The notes under the pieces are model-generated. The model worked only from the letters and a program-made list of their open reading frames with translations. It did not search any database and was not told the DNA's origin. This document shows, piece after piece, positions 17,146-27,700 of a DNA stretch of 64,000 nt. The stretch's first letter is position 1; the number at the start of each line of letters is the position of its first letter. Made by a program: the position numbers and the translations under genes. The stretch comes from IMCC45349 sp047219225 (GTDB taxonomy: Bacteria > Bacteroidota > Bacteroidia > Flavobacteriales > Flavobacteriaceae), in contig NZ_CP178208.1 in assembly GCF_047219225.1 (NCBI RefSeq), positions 2,046,001-2,110,000 of the forward strand, in the 5' to 3' direction.

Positions 17146-17232
17146 ATTTTTCATGGAGCATTTTGCTCTTAAAAAATGGTTGATTAATAGCAATTTTAAA
17201 ACCTCGGATTTTTTTCGAGGTTTTATTTTTTT
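17146..17232 (+). ncRNA. Candidate small RNA (or very short mRNA) ending in an intrinsic terminator
   Basis: Between the promoter-like element at 17110-17139 and a plus-strand terminator lie about 87 bases containing a small hairpin (GAGCA-TTT-TGCTC, 17156-17168) and the terminator stem (AAAACCTCG...CGAGGTTTT, 17198-17224) followed by T7. A 27-codon frame starts at ATG 17153 and ends at TAG 17236, but it would read through the terminator stem, so I favour an RNA product. The stem also lies at the end of the opposing purE gene and may simply serve that gene. Confidence 0.35.
17198..17232 (+). terminator. Intrinsic terminator, better formed on the plus strand
   Basis: A 9-bp perfect stem AAAACCTCG/CGAGGTTTT is followed by ATTTTTTT on the plus strand. 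On the minus strand the stem is followed by only TTTT-AAAA, so it would be a weak terminator for purE. It overlaps the purE stop codon. Confidence 0.65.
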
Positions 17233-17708
17233 ATAGACTTAGCGCCTTCAATAACTTTTGCTTTTAAGCCTTCTTTAAAAACAACAACTTTATCAAGTAC
17301 ACACTTGTCAGATGCACCAATAATTTGTGCTGCAAGAATACCTGCATTTTTAGCACCATCTAAGGCTACAGTTGCCACAGGAACACCACCAGGCATTTGC
17401 AAAATAGATAGTACAGAGTCCCAACCATCAATTGAGTTTCTTGATTTTACAGGAACACCAATTACAGGAAGTGGAGATAATGAAGCAACCATTCCTGGTA
17501 AGTGGGCTGCACCACCAGCACCTGCGATTATTACTTTAAGGCCTCTTTTATGTGCATTTTGGCTATAGTCAAAAAGTTTTTCTGGTGTACGATGTGCAGA
17601 TACAATATCTACTTCAACTTCAATGTCAAAACCTTTTAATATATCTATTGCTTCTTGCATAACAGGAAGATCACTTGTACTTCCCATAATTATTCCTACT
17701 TGTGCCAT
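17223..17708 (-). CDS. purE: 5-(carboxyamino)imidazole ribonucleotide mutase
   Basis: 161 residues, class I PurE, which converts N5-CAIR to CAIR in de novo purine synthesis. Seen motifs: GIIMGSTSDLPVM, SAHRTPEKLF with the active-site H39-R40, and AGAGGAAHLPGM, then SLSPLPVIGVPV. It follows purK by two bases, the common purK-purE pairing that supplies both steps. The Bacteroidota purE is bacterial-type, consistent with a PurK partner. Confidence 0.97.
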   Translation of the reverse strand: MAQVGIIMGSTSDLPVMQEAIDILKGFDIEVEVDIVSAHRTPEKLFDYSQNAHKRGLKVIIAGAGGAAHLPGMVASLSPLPVIGVPVKSRNSIDGWDSVLSILQMPGGVPVATVALDGAKNAGILAAQIIGASDKCVLDKVVVFKEGLKAKVIEGAKSIKK

Positions 17709-17710
17709 AA

Positions 17711-18865
17711 TTATTTGCTTATCACTTTTATTTTTTGTTTTACTTCTTGAGCAATTTTCCTTGCTTCATTTATATCTTCATGAACAATAGTAACATGCCC
17801 CATTTTTCGAAATGGTCTCGTTTGTTTTTTTCCATAAATATGAGGTGTAACACCATCCATTTCCATAATGGTTTCTATGTTTTCATAAAAAACTTCTCCA
17901 GTATGACCTTCAGCGCCAACTAAATTTACCATAATACCACCAACTTTATTGGCTGTACTACCAAGTGGTAAATCTAAAATTGCTCTAATATGCTGTTCAA
18001 ATTGTGATGTGTAGTTTGCTTCTATAGTTTGATGACCAGAATTATGAGGTCTAGGAGCAACTTCGTTTATTAGAATTTCATCATCTTGAGTTTGAAACAT
18101 TTCTACAGCTAATAAGCCTACATGTTCAAAAGCTGCGGATGTTTTTAAAGCAATAAATTCTGCTTTTTTAGCTACTTCTTCTGAAATTCTTGCGGGACAA
18201 ATTACATATTCAACTTGGTTAGCTTCAGGGTGAAATTCCATTTCTACTACAGGAAAAACTTTGACATGCCCTTTAACGTTTCTTGCTACAATTACTGCTA
18301 ATTCATTTTTAAAAGGAACTAACTCTTCAGTAATACACTCTACGTTAGGTAGGTCGTCTAAATCGGAATGTGAGCGTACAATCTTTACACCATTACCATC
18401 ATAACCAAATTGAGCACTTTTCCAAACAAAAGGAAAATCTAATGTTTCATGTTTAATGGCAGTTAAAATTTCATCCTTATAGGCATATCTAGAAAAGTTG
18501 GAAGTTGGTAAATTATGATCAACATAAAATAACTTCTGCTTAGCCTTATTTTGAATAGATTCAAGTGTTTTAGCTGAAGGATATACATTTATACCTTCTT
18601 TCTCTAAAGCTTTTAAAGCTTCAATATTTACGTTTTCAATTTCAATAGTTAAGGTGTTCACCTTTTTACCAAAATTATAAACGGTTTCGTAATCCATTAA
18701 ATCGCCTTGATAAAATTCATCACAAGCAATTTTACTTGGTGCTTCATTACTAGGGTCTAAAACACAAGTGTAAATATCAAATTTTCTTGTGTTATAAAGT
18801 AGCATTTTTCCTAGTTGACCACCACCAAGAATACCTAGTTTAAAGTTAGAAGAAAAGTAGTTCAT
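17711..18865 (-). CDS. purK: N5-carboxyaminoimidazole ribonucleotide synthase
   Basis: 384 residues, an ATP-grasp enzyme that carboxylates AIR with bicarbonate and ATP. Visible features: the N-terminal LGILGGGQLGKML preATP-grasp motif, the IEIENVNIEAL segment, the ATP-grasp region with the FPFVWKSAQFGYDGNGV loop, and the metal-binding end INEVAPRPHNSGH. It is first in the purK-purE unit, with a TATTTTTG promoter element 36 bases upstream. It is divergent from the HPRT-adenylate kinase gene. Confidence 0.97.
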   Translation of the reverse strand: MNYFSSNFKLGILGGGQLGKMLLYNTRKFDIYTCVLDPSNEAPSKIACDEFYQGDLMDYETVYNFGKKVNTLTIEIENVNIEALKALEKEGINVYPSAKTLESIQNKAKQKLFYVDHNLPTSNFSRYAYKDEILTAIKHETLDFPFVWKSAQFGYDGNGVKIVRSHSDLDDLPNVECITEELVPFKNELAVIVARNVKGHVKVFPVVEMEFHPEANQVEYVICPARISEEVAKKAEFIALKTSAAFEHVGLLAVEMFQTQDDEILINEVAPRPHNSGHQTIEANYTSQFEQHIRAILDLPLGSTANKVGGIMVNLVGAEGHTGEVFYENIETIMEMDGVTPHIYGKKQTRPFRKMGHVTIVHEDINEARKIAQEVKQKIKVISK

Positions 18866-18900
18866 TCTTTAAAATTCACTGTTTTATAATCAGATTTATG

Positions 18901-18908
18901 CAAAAATA
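18901..18908 (-). promoter_or_regulatory. -7 promoter element of purKE
   Basis: TATTTTTG on the minus strand, an exact TAnnTTTG match, 35 bases upstream of the purK ATG. No obvious purine operator is seen in the 113-base divergent gap. Confidence 0.55.
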
Positions 18909-18973
18909 CATTTAAATATGATATTATAAGCTAAAAACGTAAGGCAAAACAAGTAAAACGTTAATCAATTGAT

Positions 18974-18981
18974 TATCTTTG
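18974..18981 (+). promoter_or_regulatory. -7 promoter element that fixes the start of the HPRT-adenylate kinase gene
   Basis: TATCTTTG, followed by CA, is an exact and typical flavobacterial -7 element. The longest open frame would begin at a TTG inside this box, so translation must begin downstream, most simply at GTG 19003. Confidence 0.7.
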
Positions 18982-19002
18982 CATCTTTCAAAAACAGACA
19001 AG

Positions 19003-20112
19003 GTGATAAAGCTTCACGATTTATATTTTAAGCCATTTATTTCTGCTCAAAAAATTGAGGATACAGTTGAACGTATGGCACAAGAAATTGCCAAAGATTT
19101 AGGCGATGAGATTCCAGTATTTGTAGGTATTTTAAATGGGTCGTTTATGTTTGTAAGCGATTTTGTGAAAAAGTATCCAAAACCATGCGAAGTTACATTT
19201 ATTAAATTGGCTTCTTACGAAGGCGTTAAGTCTACCGAAGATATTCAACGATTAATTGGTTTAACTCAAGATTTATCTGGAAGAACAGTGGTAATTCTTG
19301 AGGATATTATAGATTCGGGAAATACAATGGATGAAGTGCATAGGATTTTTAAAAATGAATCTGTAAAAGAGCTTATTATAGCCACCATGTTTTACAAGCC
19401 TGAGGCTTATAAAAAAGATTACAAACTACATTATATAGGTATTGAAATTCCTAAAAAATTCATAGTAGGCTATGGCTTAGATTATGATGGCTTAGGAAGG
19501 GATTTACCTGAAGTATACCAATTAAAAACAACACAACACATGACAAATTTAGTATTATTTGGACCTCCAGGTGCAGGTAAAGGAACACAAGCAGAATTTT
19601 TAAAGCAAAAATATAATCTAGTACATATTTCTACAGGAGATGTATTTAGATATAATATTAAAAATGAAACTGCTTTAGGTACATTAGCCAAGTCTTATAT
19701 GGATAAGGGTGAATTAGTTCCAGACCAAGTAACTATTGACATGTTAAATGCTGAAGTAGAAAAGAATGCTGGTTGTAATGGGTTTATTTTTGATGGATTT
19801 CCAAGAACAAATGCTCAAGCAGAAGCTTTAGATAAATTAATGGACTCTAAAGATTCTCAAATTAATGCTATGATTGCATTAGAGGTTGACGATGAAGTAT
19901 TAGTTGGACGTCTATTAGAAAGAGGAAAAACAAGTGGTCGTGCTGATGATGCCGACGAAAGTATAATTAGAAATAGAATTACTGAGTATTACAGTAAGAC
20001 AGCTATATTAAAAGATTATTATTCTGCTCAAGATAAATATTATGGAGTAGATGGTGTAGGTTCTATTGAAGAAATAACGGTACGTTTAAGCGCTGTTATT
20101 GATTCATTATAA
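19003..20112 (+). CDS. Fused hypoxanthine phosphoribosyltransferase / adenylate kinase
   Basis: A single 369-residue frame carries two enzymes. The N-terminal HPRT domain (about 1-175) has the PRPP-binding loop VVILEDIIDSGNTM, the VGILNGSFMF segment and the YGLDYDGLGRDLPEVY end. The C-terminal adenylate kinase domain (about 180-369) has the P-loop LFGPPGAGKGTQ, the FDGFPRTNAQAEAL motif and a short LID (LERGKTSGRADD), so it is a short-form kinase lacking the zinc LID. HPRT makes IMP or GMP from bases, and Adk interconverts AMP, ADP and ATP. The GTG start at 19003 gives the MIKLHDLYFKPFIS opening. Upstream codons lie in the promoter. Adenylate kinase probably depends on this gene, as no second adk is seen nearby. 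Confidence 0.93.
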   Translation: MIKLHDLYFKPFISAQKIEDTVERMAQEIAKDLGDEIPVFVGILNGSFMFVSDFVKKYPKPCEVTFIKLASYEGVKSTEDIQRLIGLTQDLSGRTVVILEDIIDSGNTMDEVHRIFKNESVKELIIATMFYKPEAYKKDYKLHYIGIEIPKKFIVGYGLDYDGLGRDLPEVYQLKTTQHMTNLVLFGPPGAGKGTQAEFLKQKYNLVHISTGDVFRYNIKNETALGTLAKSYMDKGELVPDQVTIDMLNAEVEKNAGCNGFIFDGFPRTNAQAEALDKLMDSKDSQINAMIALEVDDEVLVGRLLERGKTSGRADDADESIIRNRITEYYSKTAILKDYYSAQDKYYGVDGVGSIEEITVRLSAVIDSL

Positions 20113-20138
20113 GAAACTTTAATATTTAAAAAAAGAAT

Positions 20139-20164
20139 AAGATTCCTGCTTTTGCAGGAATCTT
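20139..20164. repeat. Perfect 11-bp hairpin between the HPRT-adk gene and obg
   Basis: AAGATTCCTGC-TTTT-GCAGGAATCTT. A T-run is absent after it, and obg begins 12 bases later. It could be a weak terminator, a processing or stability stem, or a copy of a dispersed flavobacterial intergenic hairpin. Confidence 0.8.
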
Positions 20165-20175
20165 AATATAAAGAT

Positions 20176-21174
20176 ATGACTGAAGGGAATTTTGTAGATT
20201 ACGTAAAAATTTATGCAGCCTCTGGAAATGGAGGTAAAGGCTCTGTGCATTTACATCGTGAGAAGTACAATGCTAAAGGTGGTCCAGATGGAGGTGATGG
20301 TGGACGCGGAGGTCATATTATTATAAGAGGAAAAGAAAACCTTTGGACACTTTATCATTTAAAGTTTAAAAAGCACTTTAGAGCAGAGCATGGTAGTCAT
20401 GGGAGTAGTGCTAGAAGTACTGGAGCTGATGGCGCAGATGTGTACGTAGATGTACCATTAGGAACTGTTGTAAGAGATACTGAAACTGATGAAATTCTTT
20501 TTGAAATTACTTCAGATCAAGAAGAAGTAATTCTTTGCCAAGGAGGAAAAGGAGGTCGAGGTAATTGGCACTTTAAAAGCGCAACTAATCAAACACCAAG
20601 ATATGCGCAACCAGGAATTCCACTTGAAGAAAAACGTGTTACTTTAGAACTTAAAGTACTTGCAGATGTTGGTTTGGTTGGATTTCCTAATGCAGGAAAG
20701 TCAACGTTACTTTCTGTTATTACGTCTGCAAAACCAAAAATTGCCGATTACGAGTTTACAACTTTAAAACCTAATTTAGGTATTGTTGAGTATCGCGATT
20801 ACCAAACTTTTGTAATGGCAGATATACCTGGAATTATTGAAGGAGCTGCCGAAGGTAAAGGTTTAGGACATTACTTTTTAAGACATATTGAACGTAACTC
20901 TATTTTACTGTTTATGATTCCTGCTGATGCAGACGATATCCATAAGCAATATGATATTTTGCTAGATGAGTTAAGACGTTACAACCCAGAAATGTTAGAT
21001 AAGGAACGTTTTATTGCTATTTCTAAAAGTGATATGTTAGATGATGAGTTAAAGGCTGAGCTTAAAGTAGAACTAGATAATAACTTGCCTATAGATTATA
21101 TGTTCTTGTCATCGGTTGCACAACAAGGTATTACACAACTAAAAGATAAGTTGTGGCAGATGTTAAATGCATAA
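20176..21174 (+). CDS. obg: Obg/CgtA family GTPase
   Basis: 332 residues. The glycine-rich Obg fold covers about residues 1-158 (ASGNGGKGSVHLHREKYNAK, then GGPDGGDGGRGGH), and the G domain about 159-332, with the P-loop GFPNAGKSTLL, switch II DIPGIIEGAAEGKGLGHYFL, and the SKSDM base-recognition loop. The optional C-terminal OCT domain is absent, as in other Bacteroidota. Obg is an essential GTPase in late 50S ribosome assembly and stress response. It is likely co-transcribed with the upstream nucleotide-kinase fusion, with a hairpin between them. Confidence 0.96.
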   Translation: MTEGNFVDYVKIYAASGNGGKGSVHLHREKYNAKGGPDGGDGGRGGHIIIRGKENLWTLYHLKFKKHFRAEHGSHGSSARSTGADGADVYVDVPLGTVVRDTETDEILFEITSDQEEVILCQGGKGGRGNWHFKSATNQTPRYAQPGIPLEEKRVTLELKVLADVGLVGFPNAGKSTLLSVITSAKPKIADYEFTTLKPNLGIVEYRDYQTFVMADIPGIIEGAAEGKGLGHYFLRHIERNSILLFMIPADADDIHKQYDILLDELRRYNPEMLDKERFIAISKSDMLDDELKAELKVELDNNLPIDYMFLSSVAQQGITQLKDKLWQMLNA

Positions 21175-21227
21175 ACTAAATATTTATTAGATTATTTTTT
21201 GATTAATTTTATAGAAAATTACATGCT

Positions 21228-21752
21228 ATGAAATTAATTAGAGTTTTACTTTTTTGCTTTTTGGTGACTTCTTGTGCCCCAATTTATGTGAATTTTGACT
21301 ACGAAAAGCAACACGATTTTACGCAGTATAAAACCTATAATTACTATTCGGATATTGAAACAGGGTTAAATGAATTAGATAGTAATCGTTTACTAGATGT
21401 TTTAGATAAAGCAATGATAGCTAAAGGTTATACATTGTCAAGCACACCAGATTTCTTTATCAATATTACCAGTAGGGAATTTTACCAATCTCAAAACGGC
21501 TCAGTTGGAGTAGGAGTAGGAGGTACAGGGGGAAATGTTGGTGGAGGTATTTCAATAGGTTTGCCTATTGGACAAGCAAATGTTAATCGTCAAATAGTAT
21601 TTGATTTTATTGACGAAGATGGCATAGGTTTGTTTTGGCAAGCAGTTTCTGAAAGTAACTATAACCCAAAAGTAAAACCAGAAAAAAAAGAAGAAAGATT
21701 TTCGGCAATTGTTGCTAAAGTTTTAGCTGGTTTTCCACCTGAAAAGAAATAA
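21228..21752 (+). CDS. DUF4136 family lipoprotein
   Basis: 174 residues. A lipoprotein signal ends at the lipobox LVTSC (C16). The mature part has the pattern of DUF4136: VNFDYEKQHDFTQYKTYNYY near the start, the paired hydrophobic helix RLLDVLDKAMIAKGYT, the PDFFINI strand, a glycine-rich loop (VGVGVGGTGGNVGGG, about 97-112) and a final LAGFPPEKK. It is likely anchored in the periplasm or on an outer-membrane face. Function is unknown. It is transcribed after obg and ends at a bidirectional terminator shared with the macroglobulin gene. Confidence 0.85.
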   Translation: MKLIRVLLFCFLVTSCAPIYVNFDYEKQHDFTQYKTYNYYSDIETGLNELDSNRLLDVLDKAMIAKGYTLSSTPDFFINITSREFYQSQNGSVGVGVGGTGGNVGGGISIGLPIGQANVNRQIVFDFIDEDGIGLFWQAVSESNYNPKVKPEKKEERFSAIVAKVLAGFPPEKK

Positions 21753-21785
21753 AAAACGCACTTATTAAATGAACAAGTGCGTTTT
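21753..21785. terminator. Bidirectional terminator between convergent genes
   Basis: An 11-bp perfect stem AAAACGCACTT/AAGTGCGTTTT around an 11-base loop sits exactly between the stops of the DUF4136 gene and the macroglobulin gene. Both strands have short T tracts in the stem end. Confidence 0.8.
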
Positions 21786-21788
21786 GAA

Positions 21789-24700
21789 TTAATCCACTTT
21801 AATTTTTACGCCTTCGCTATGACTGCTAAATTCAGGAGCATACATGCTTTGTATAGTAGTGATGCCATTACTCATATTTCCTGAATTATTTACTCTTAAG
21901 TCGTATTCAAAAACATACACACCTTTTGGTAAATAATCGAAGAAGAAATTTGTAGCTGCATCTTTTGTGCTTTCGTAATAGCCTAAACCATCTTGCCATT
22001 TATATTTCGATAAAACGTTTACTGGTTCTAATCCAGCAGCTCTCATATCTTTCATATGAACAAATTCCATAGCTCTATCGCTACGTAGTTCTATTCGAAC
22101 TCTAACTAAGTCACCAACTTTTAAGGGAGTATCACTTGTAATTTCTGATAATTCTTCACCTAAATCAGTATTCTGTTTTAAGAATAGTTTTTTCTTTAAC
22201 TGCAAAGGTGTTTCAGAAGAGGTGATTTTATCTAAATCTTCAAAGTATTGCCAGTATAAACTTCCCCAAGCAATACCTGCTCCTTTTTTTGTGAGTTTAA
22301 CTTCTGCTAATTCAGGTGTGATTTCATTTGCAGACCAAGATGTTTTATAGTAGCCTGTGCCTGCTTCCACTTTTACAGTTTCTAGTTTAGAAGGTTCTAT
22401 TTTTTTATTACCAATTTCTACATCAACCATTTCAGTTACACTTAACCAGTCGCTGCCTTGTAAAAGAAGTGCATAAACAGCTTCGGTAGTTGCTTTGGTA
22501 GTTTTCCATCTGTTAGTTTGTTTGTTTTTAAGTAACCATATTTTTAGGTTGTCAATAGTTGTAATATCACTTTCAATTTCAGCAAAAGCTTCAATAAGTA
22601 AAGCTTGGGTTTCAATAGGTGCTTGATACCAATACCAAGAGTTGCTATTTTCTTTCCAGTACATACCTAATTCGTCACTAGTAATACTGTTTTCTTTTAA
22701 CGACTTTAAAATTTTATTAGCTGTTATACTATCATCCATTCTATGAACAATTAAAGCCATCAAACCTTTAGCGTATAACGAGCGTTTTAACCAATACTTC
22801 TTGATTTGATCATGGTAGTACTCAGTTATTTCTATAGCTTCTTTTGGTTGTCTATACTCTTTATAAAAACTACGCATATATAAATAGTGTAGTTGGGTAT
22901 AGCTTAAATGATCTTTGCTTAAATCAATGTTTTTATTGTATTTTTTTAAATCTTTATATTCTTTAATAAATGCTTGGTCTAAATACCTAATAGCATTTAT
23001 GGTCATGGTGTGTTCTTCTTGCGGAATGGCTACACCTAATTGTTTTAAATGACCAAAACCAGTAATCATATGTTGTGTGATATAACGGTTATCACGACCA
23101 CCATTAAACCAAGACCAAGCTCCCGAACTATTTTGATTACGCTTTAGTTTTTGTCTTGCAGTTCCAAGTTCATTATTCATTTTATTTAAATCGAATAATA
23201 AAGCGATACGTTTCTTTTGTTCTGTTTCACTTTGCGCATCACGAAGCCAAGGTGTTTCTTGAATAAGTAATGACTTTAACTCCTGATTTTTTTCAAGGTT
23301 ACTAATAAGCGCTTCAGAATTTTTCCATTGGTTAAAAACCTCTTGAATTCTAGGGTTACTATTAGCAATATGACTTGCTAATGCATTGGCATAATAGCGA
23401 GAAAAAGTTTGCTCATTACACTCGTAAGGATATTCCATTAAATATGGTAATGCTTGTACAGCATACCAAGATGGATTGCTTGTAATTTCTAAACTTAAAT
23501 TATGATGTTTTAAAGTTGTAGAGGATGTGTTTTTAAGCTTGTCTAGTGTAAACGTTTTGGTTTCATTACTACGAATCCACATTGGTAAGGTTTCGGTTAC
23601 TAACATGCGGTTACTTAAAACGGGTATTGCACTTTGTTCGCCATCACTAAAATCGCCAGTAGTAGCTAGTACTTTATATTGAACTGCTTGTACATCAAAT
23701 GGAATGTTTAACGACCAAGAAGCCTCTGTATTACCTTTGGTATTTACAGTAAAGTTTTGTGTTATACTGTTCTCGACTGTGTTTGAATTGATAAGCTTAT
23801 TAGTAATATCGTTTCCTGTTAAAGCATCTGTTAGTTCTAATTTTACATGACCAGACAGTTCTTTATCTGTTAGGTTTGCAATTTTGGTACTAATAGTAAT
23901 TTGGTCGCCTTCACGTAAAAAACGAGGTGCATTTGGGATAACCATTAACTCTTTTTGGGTTACGGTTTCCAAAGTTTTTAAGCTACTCTCCATGGTTTTA
24001 GTATGCGCAGCTAATTGTACTTTCCATTTGGTTAAAGCTTCAGGTGTTGTAAAATTAAAACTTACATTACCATTGGCATCTGTTTGCAATTGTGGCAAAA
24101 AGTAGGCTGTTTCTTGTAGGTTTTTACGAACTTGAATGTTGTTGAAACTTACGTTGTCTTTTGTTGTGATTATAACAACTCCATTAACTCCTTTTTCTCC
24201 ATAAACAGCTAGCTCTTTAGGGTCTTTTAGTATTTTTATGCTTTCAATACTATTAGGTTCAATGTCTAATATGTTATCTCTAATTTCACCATTAACTATA
24301 TATAAAGGTGCGCTAGATTTATTAATAGATCCAACACCACTTACTTTTACAAAAGCACTTTGACCAGATTTGCCATTTCCTCCTACAACATTAACTCCTG
24401 GAGCTGTACCTTGAAGCATTTCATCTATTTCTACAACGCGTACAGCAGATGTTAATTCATCTCTCTTTTTTTCTCCAAAAGCAGTTATTATGACTTCTTC
24501 TAATTCGGCATCATCTTCTATAAACATATCTGTTGTCATTTCACGAATCATGATTTGGCTGTTATAAAAATAGAGTCCAAACCAATTGGTTTGATCGTAT
24601 TCTTGACGCGAAATTGCTTGTCGTTTATAAGGGTTGTGTACTCTAAAATTATTAGTTCTAAAACTATTGGATGGGTTTGTATAGTACTGAGAATAATACG

Positions 24701-27700
24701 TTGGTAATGTATTTGTATTAAAATGCCATTGATGTGGTTTAAACTCATCTAACGAGGCATCGTACATACTTGCTAATAATTCAGCACTTACTTGGTCGCC
24801 TTTAGAGCCTTTTATTTTAAAGCTCCATGTTTCGCTAGTTCCAGGTTGTAACTTATCTCTAAATGTTGTGGTTTCAATATCTAAATCAGTTTTTGGATAA
24901 GGTACATTTACAGTTATAGAAGATGCTTCAAAGCTATTGAAAGCAGCATATGAATAATGTATTACAAAACCTCCTAAATCATCCTTAGTTACAGGAATTT
25001 TTAAGGTTTGTTTATTGTTGTTTAAAACAACTTTATGCTTACTAATTATGTTATGGTTTTTTTCTACTTCAACATAAACAGTTAGGTTACTAGCAGCAGA
25101 TGCTAAAGTTAATTCGACTGTGTCATTAGGCTGGTAACTCGTTTTGCTAGTATTAATATTAAAGAGTTGTTTATCGGTTAAGGTTTTATCTTTAGCACTA
25201 TAAACTGTTGTCTTTGATTCTGCTTTTACAACTTGACCAAATTTATCTTTAGTTTCTAACTCAATAATATAGGCACCAGATTTCCATTTTTTAATGTTCC
25301 CTAGTTTTGTTGTTTTAGACTTTTCGGTGTCAAAAGACTCTGTGAAAACTAATTTCCCTTTATCCCAAAACTCACTACTACTTTCGTTGTCGTAAGCTTC
25401 GTTAGGAAACAATTTATGGAACTCTGTTTTGGATAATGTTTTGTAATCTGGAGCAGACCATGGTCTTGGACGTAATACATTATCAGGTGCTTTAAGTTTA
25501 TATATTTTAATGTATCCTTTTGCTGGTACAAACTCACCATTTAAATTATTGGTATTAATAGTAAGTTCATGTTTTTTAGAATCTTTGTCCAGTTTTGAAT
25601 CTAAACTAATAGATGCTGTTAGGCTATGGTAACCAACATTTACAATAGTAGTTTCACTTCTAGTTTCGCCATTAATATCTGTGACATCAGCAGTTATTTC
25701 ATATTGAAAAATTGGTAAGTTTTTCTTGTCTACACTATTGTCAGGTAAGGCTTTAAATGTAATGCTGAATTCACCTTTTTCATTGGTTGTTGTTTTTCCA
25801 TGTGTTATTTCTTGAGCTTCGTTTCTATGCCAAGGATTGTACCTGTAAAACCAATTTGGGTATTGAACTTTACGATGCACTCGATATACTACTTGTGCAT
25901 TTGTAATATTACTGCCAGCAAATGCAATGGCATTACCTTTTATTTTAACACTATCGTTTACTTTAAAACTTTCGGTAATTGGATTGAACTTAGCTTCAAA
26001 CTTAGGACGTTTGTATTCTTCTACATCAAAATAACTATATACAGCTAATCTGTTAGCTTCTTTTTGTCCGTGAAAAGTCATTCTATAACCACCAGTAATA
26101 CCATTTTTTGGTAATATAAATTCAGCAGTAACTGAACCAAATTCATTGGTTACTGCTTCATGTCTAGCAACCTCTTGACGATTAGCATCATATAAAATAG
26201 CGATAGTTGGTTCGTTAGCAATAACAGAAGAGACATTATCTTCGGTTTTCATTATAATGCCTTTGTAATAAACCGTTTGTCCAGGTCTGTAAATACTACG
26301 ATCTGTAAAAATAAAACCATGTAGTTTCGTTTTTTCTTCTTCTTGTTTTTTCCTTAGCTTATCAATGTAATAACCTCCAAAATTTGCTTTTTGATTATTT
26401 TTTGAAACAACTACTTTAATGTTTGTCCATCTGTCAGACTTTTTATGAAATACAAATTCACCATTAGCATCAGTCGTTTTTTTAACGCTTTTATAATTGT
26501 CTTTATAATTTTTTTGATACGATAGATTTATAGAAGCATTAGTTATTGGAGCACCATTATTTCTATTAATAACTTGGTAAGTGATTATATCATCACTTTT
26601 CTTTTCTATTAAGGCATAATCTGTAGATTGAATGCTGCTAAAAGCATATGTTTTAAAATTATCTTTTTGAGCTACAATTAGATATTGACCATTATCAAGT
26701 TTAGGAATAATAACTTCAGTACTGTGTTGTTGGTAGTCTTCTTCGTTTCTAAGGCTTTGATTCCATTTTGTATAAACCTTTAGCTTTTTAATGTATTTAA
26801 GCTTATCATCATTATCATACAATTGGTAAAGACGATTGATTTGTTTTTCAGAAATATGATAGATAATAAACTCAAGGTTATTTAAGTTTTTGTAGTTAAC
26901 TAATACTTTAGCGTTTAGGTTAAGAGGTACGTAATTTTCAGCTTTTATGTTTAAAGAGTTACGTAAAATAGTTTGTTGTAAATCTTGACATTTTTTGGCA
27001 GCTCTGCTATCTGGAAAAGTAAACATAGTTGCCTTACATAAGTTTAAAGCCTCTTTAGTTTTCCATCTATGTTGGGTATTAGTTATTGCATTATAAGTAT
27101 TGCCTTTTTGATAGTGTAAAGTGGCGATTTCAAAAGTGTATAAACCAGAAGTTTCATGGTTGGTTAACTTGTTTTTTTCTTTTTCAAGAGTTTCTAAATA
27201 AAGTGTTTCTTTATTATTAAAAGTAGCATGTTGCTTTACAAATTTTAAACGTTCTAGGTTTACTTCTGTAAGCGCATAAGGAGTTCTATATTTTAGGTGA
27301 AATTGAATTAAATCTTGGTATATTTTTAAAGCATTTAATTGCAGTGATGTAGTATCTTTAGACGTAATATTTAATGTGGAAAAAGTTGTTGCATCTCCAA
27401 TATAGTTGGCATTGTCAATCTCAAATTTATATGAAGGATTTGTAATGCTGTTTTCGGATGTTTTATAAAATTTAAGTGCGTTATGTGCTAAAAAATCAAA
27501 AAGTGTAGGTCTGTATTTTTTTGAATCGGCAGCAGTAATTAATAAGGTGTCGTAATGTTTTAAATCTTCTAGTTGAAGTAGTAAACCATTTTGTAATGAG
27601 TTTTGATAATGCTTATGAATTTCATTAAATAATGTTTGTAAATCCCAAGTTCTAAAATCGGTTTCATCTACTATAGCTTCCGTTTTTGTACGATTGTAAA

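Noticed and set aside
18979..19002. TTG start for the HPRT-adenylate kinase gene, 8 codons upstream of GTG 19003
   Set aside because: The TTG lies inside the TATCTTTG promoter box, so these codons are unlikely to be transcribed. GTG 19003 gives a natural enzyme N terminus.
23884..24105. Plus-strand open frame opposite the macroglobulin
   Set aside because: It is an antisense shadow. It has no promoter or family match, and the minus-strand protein is clearly real.
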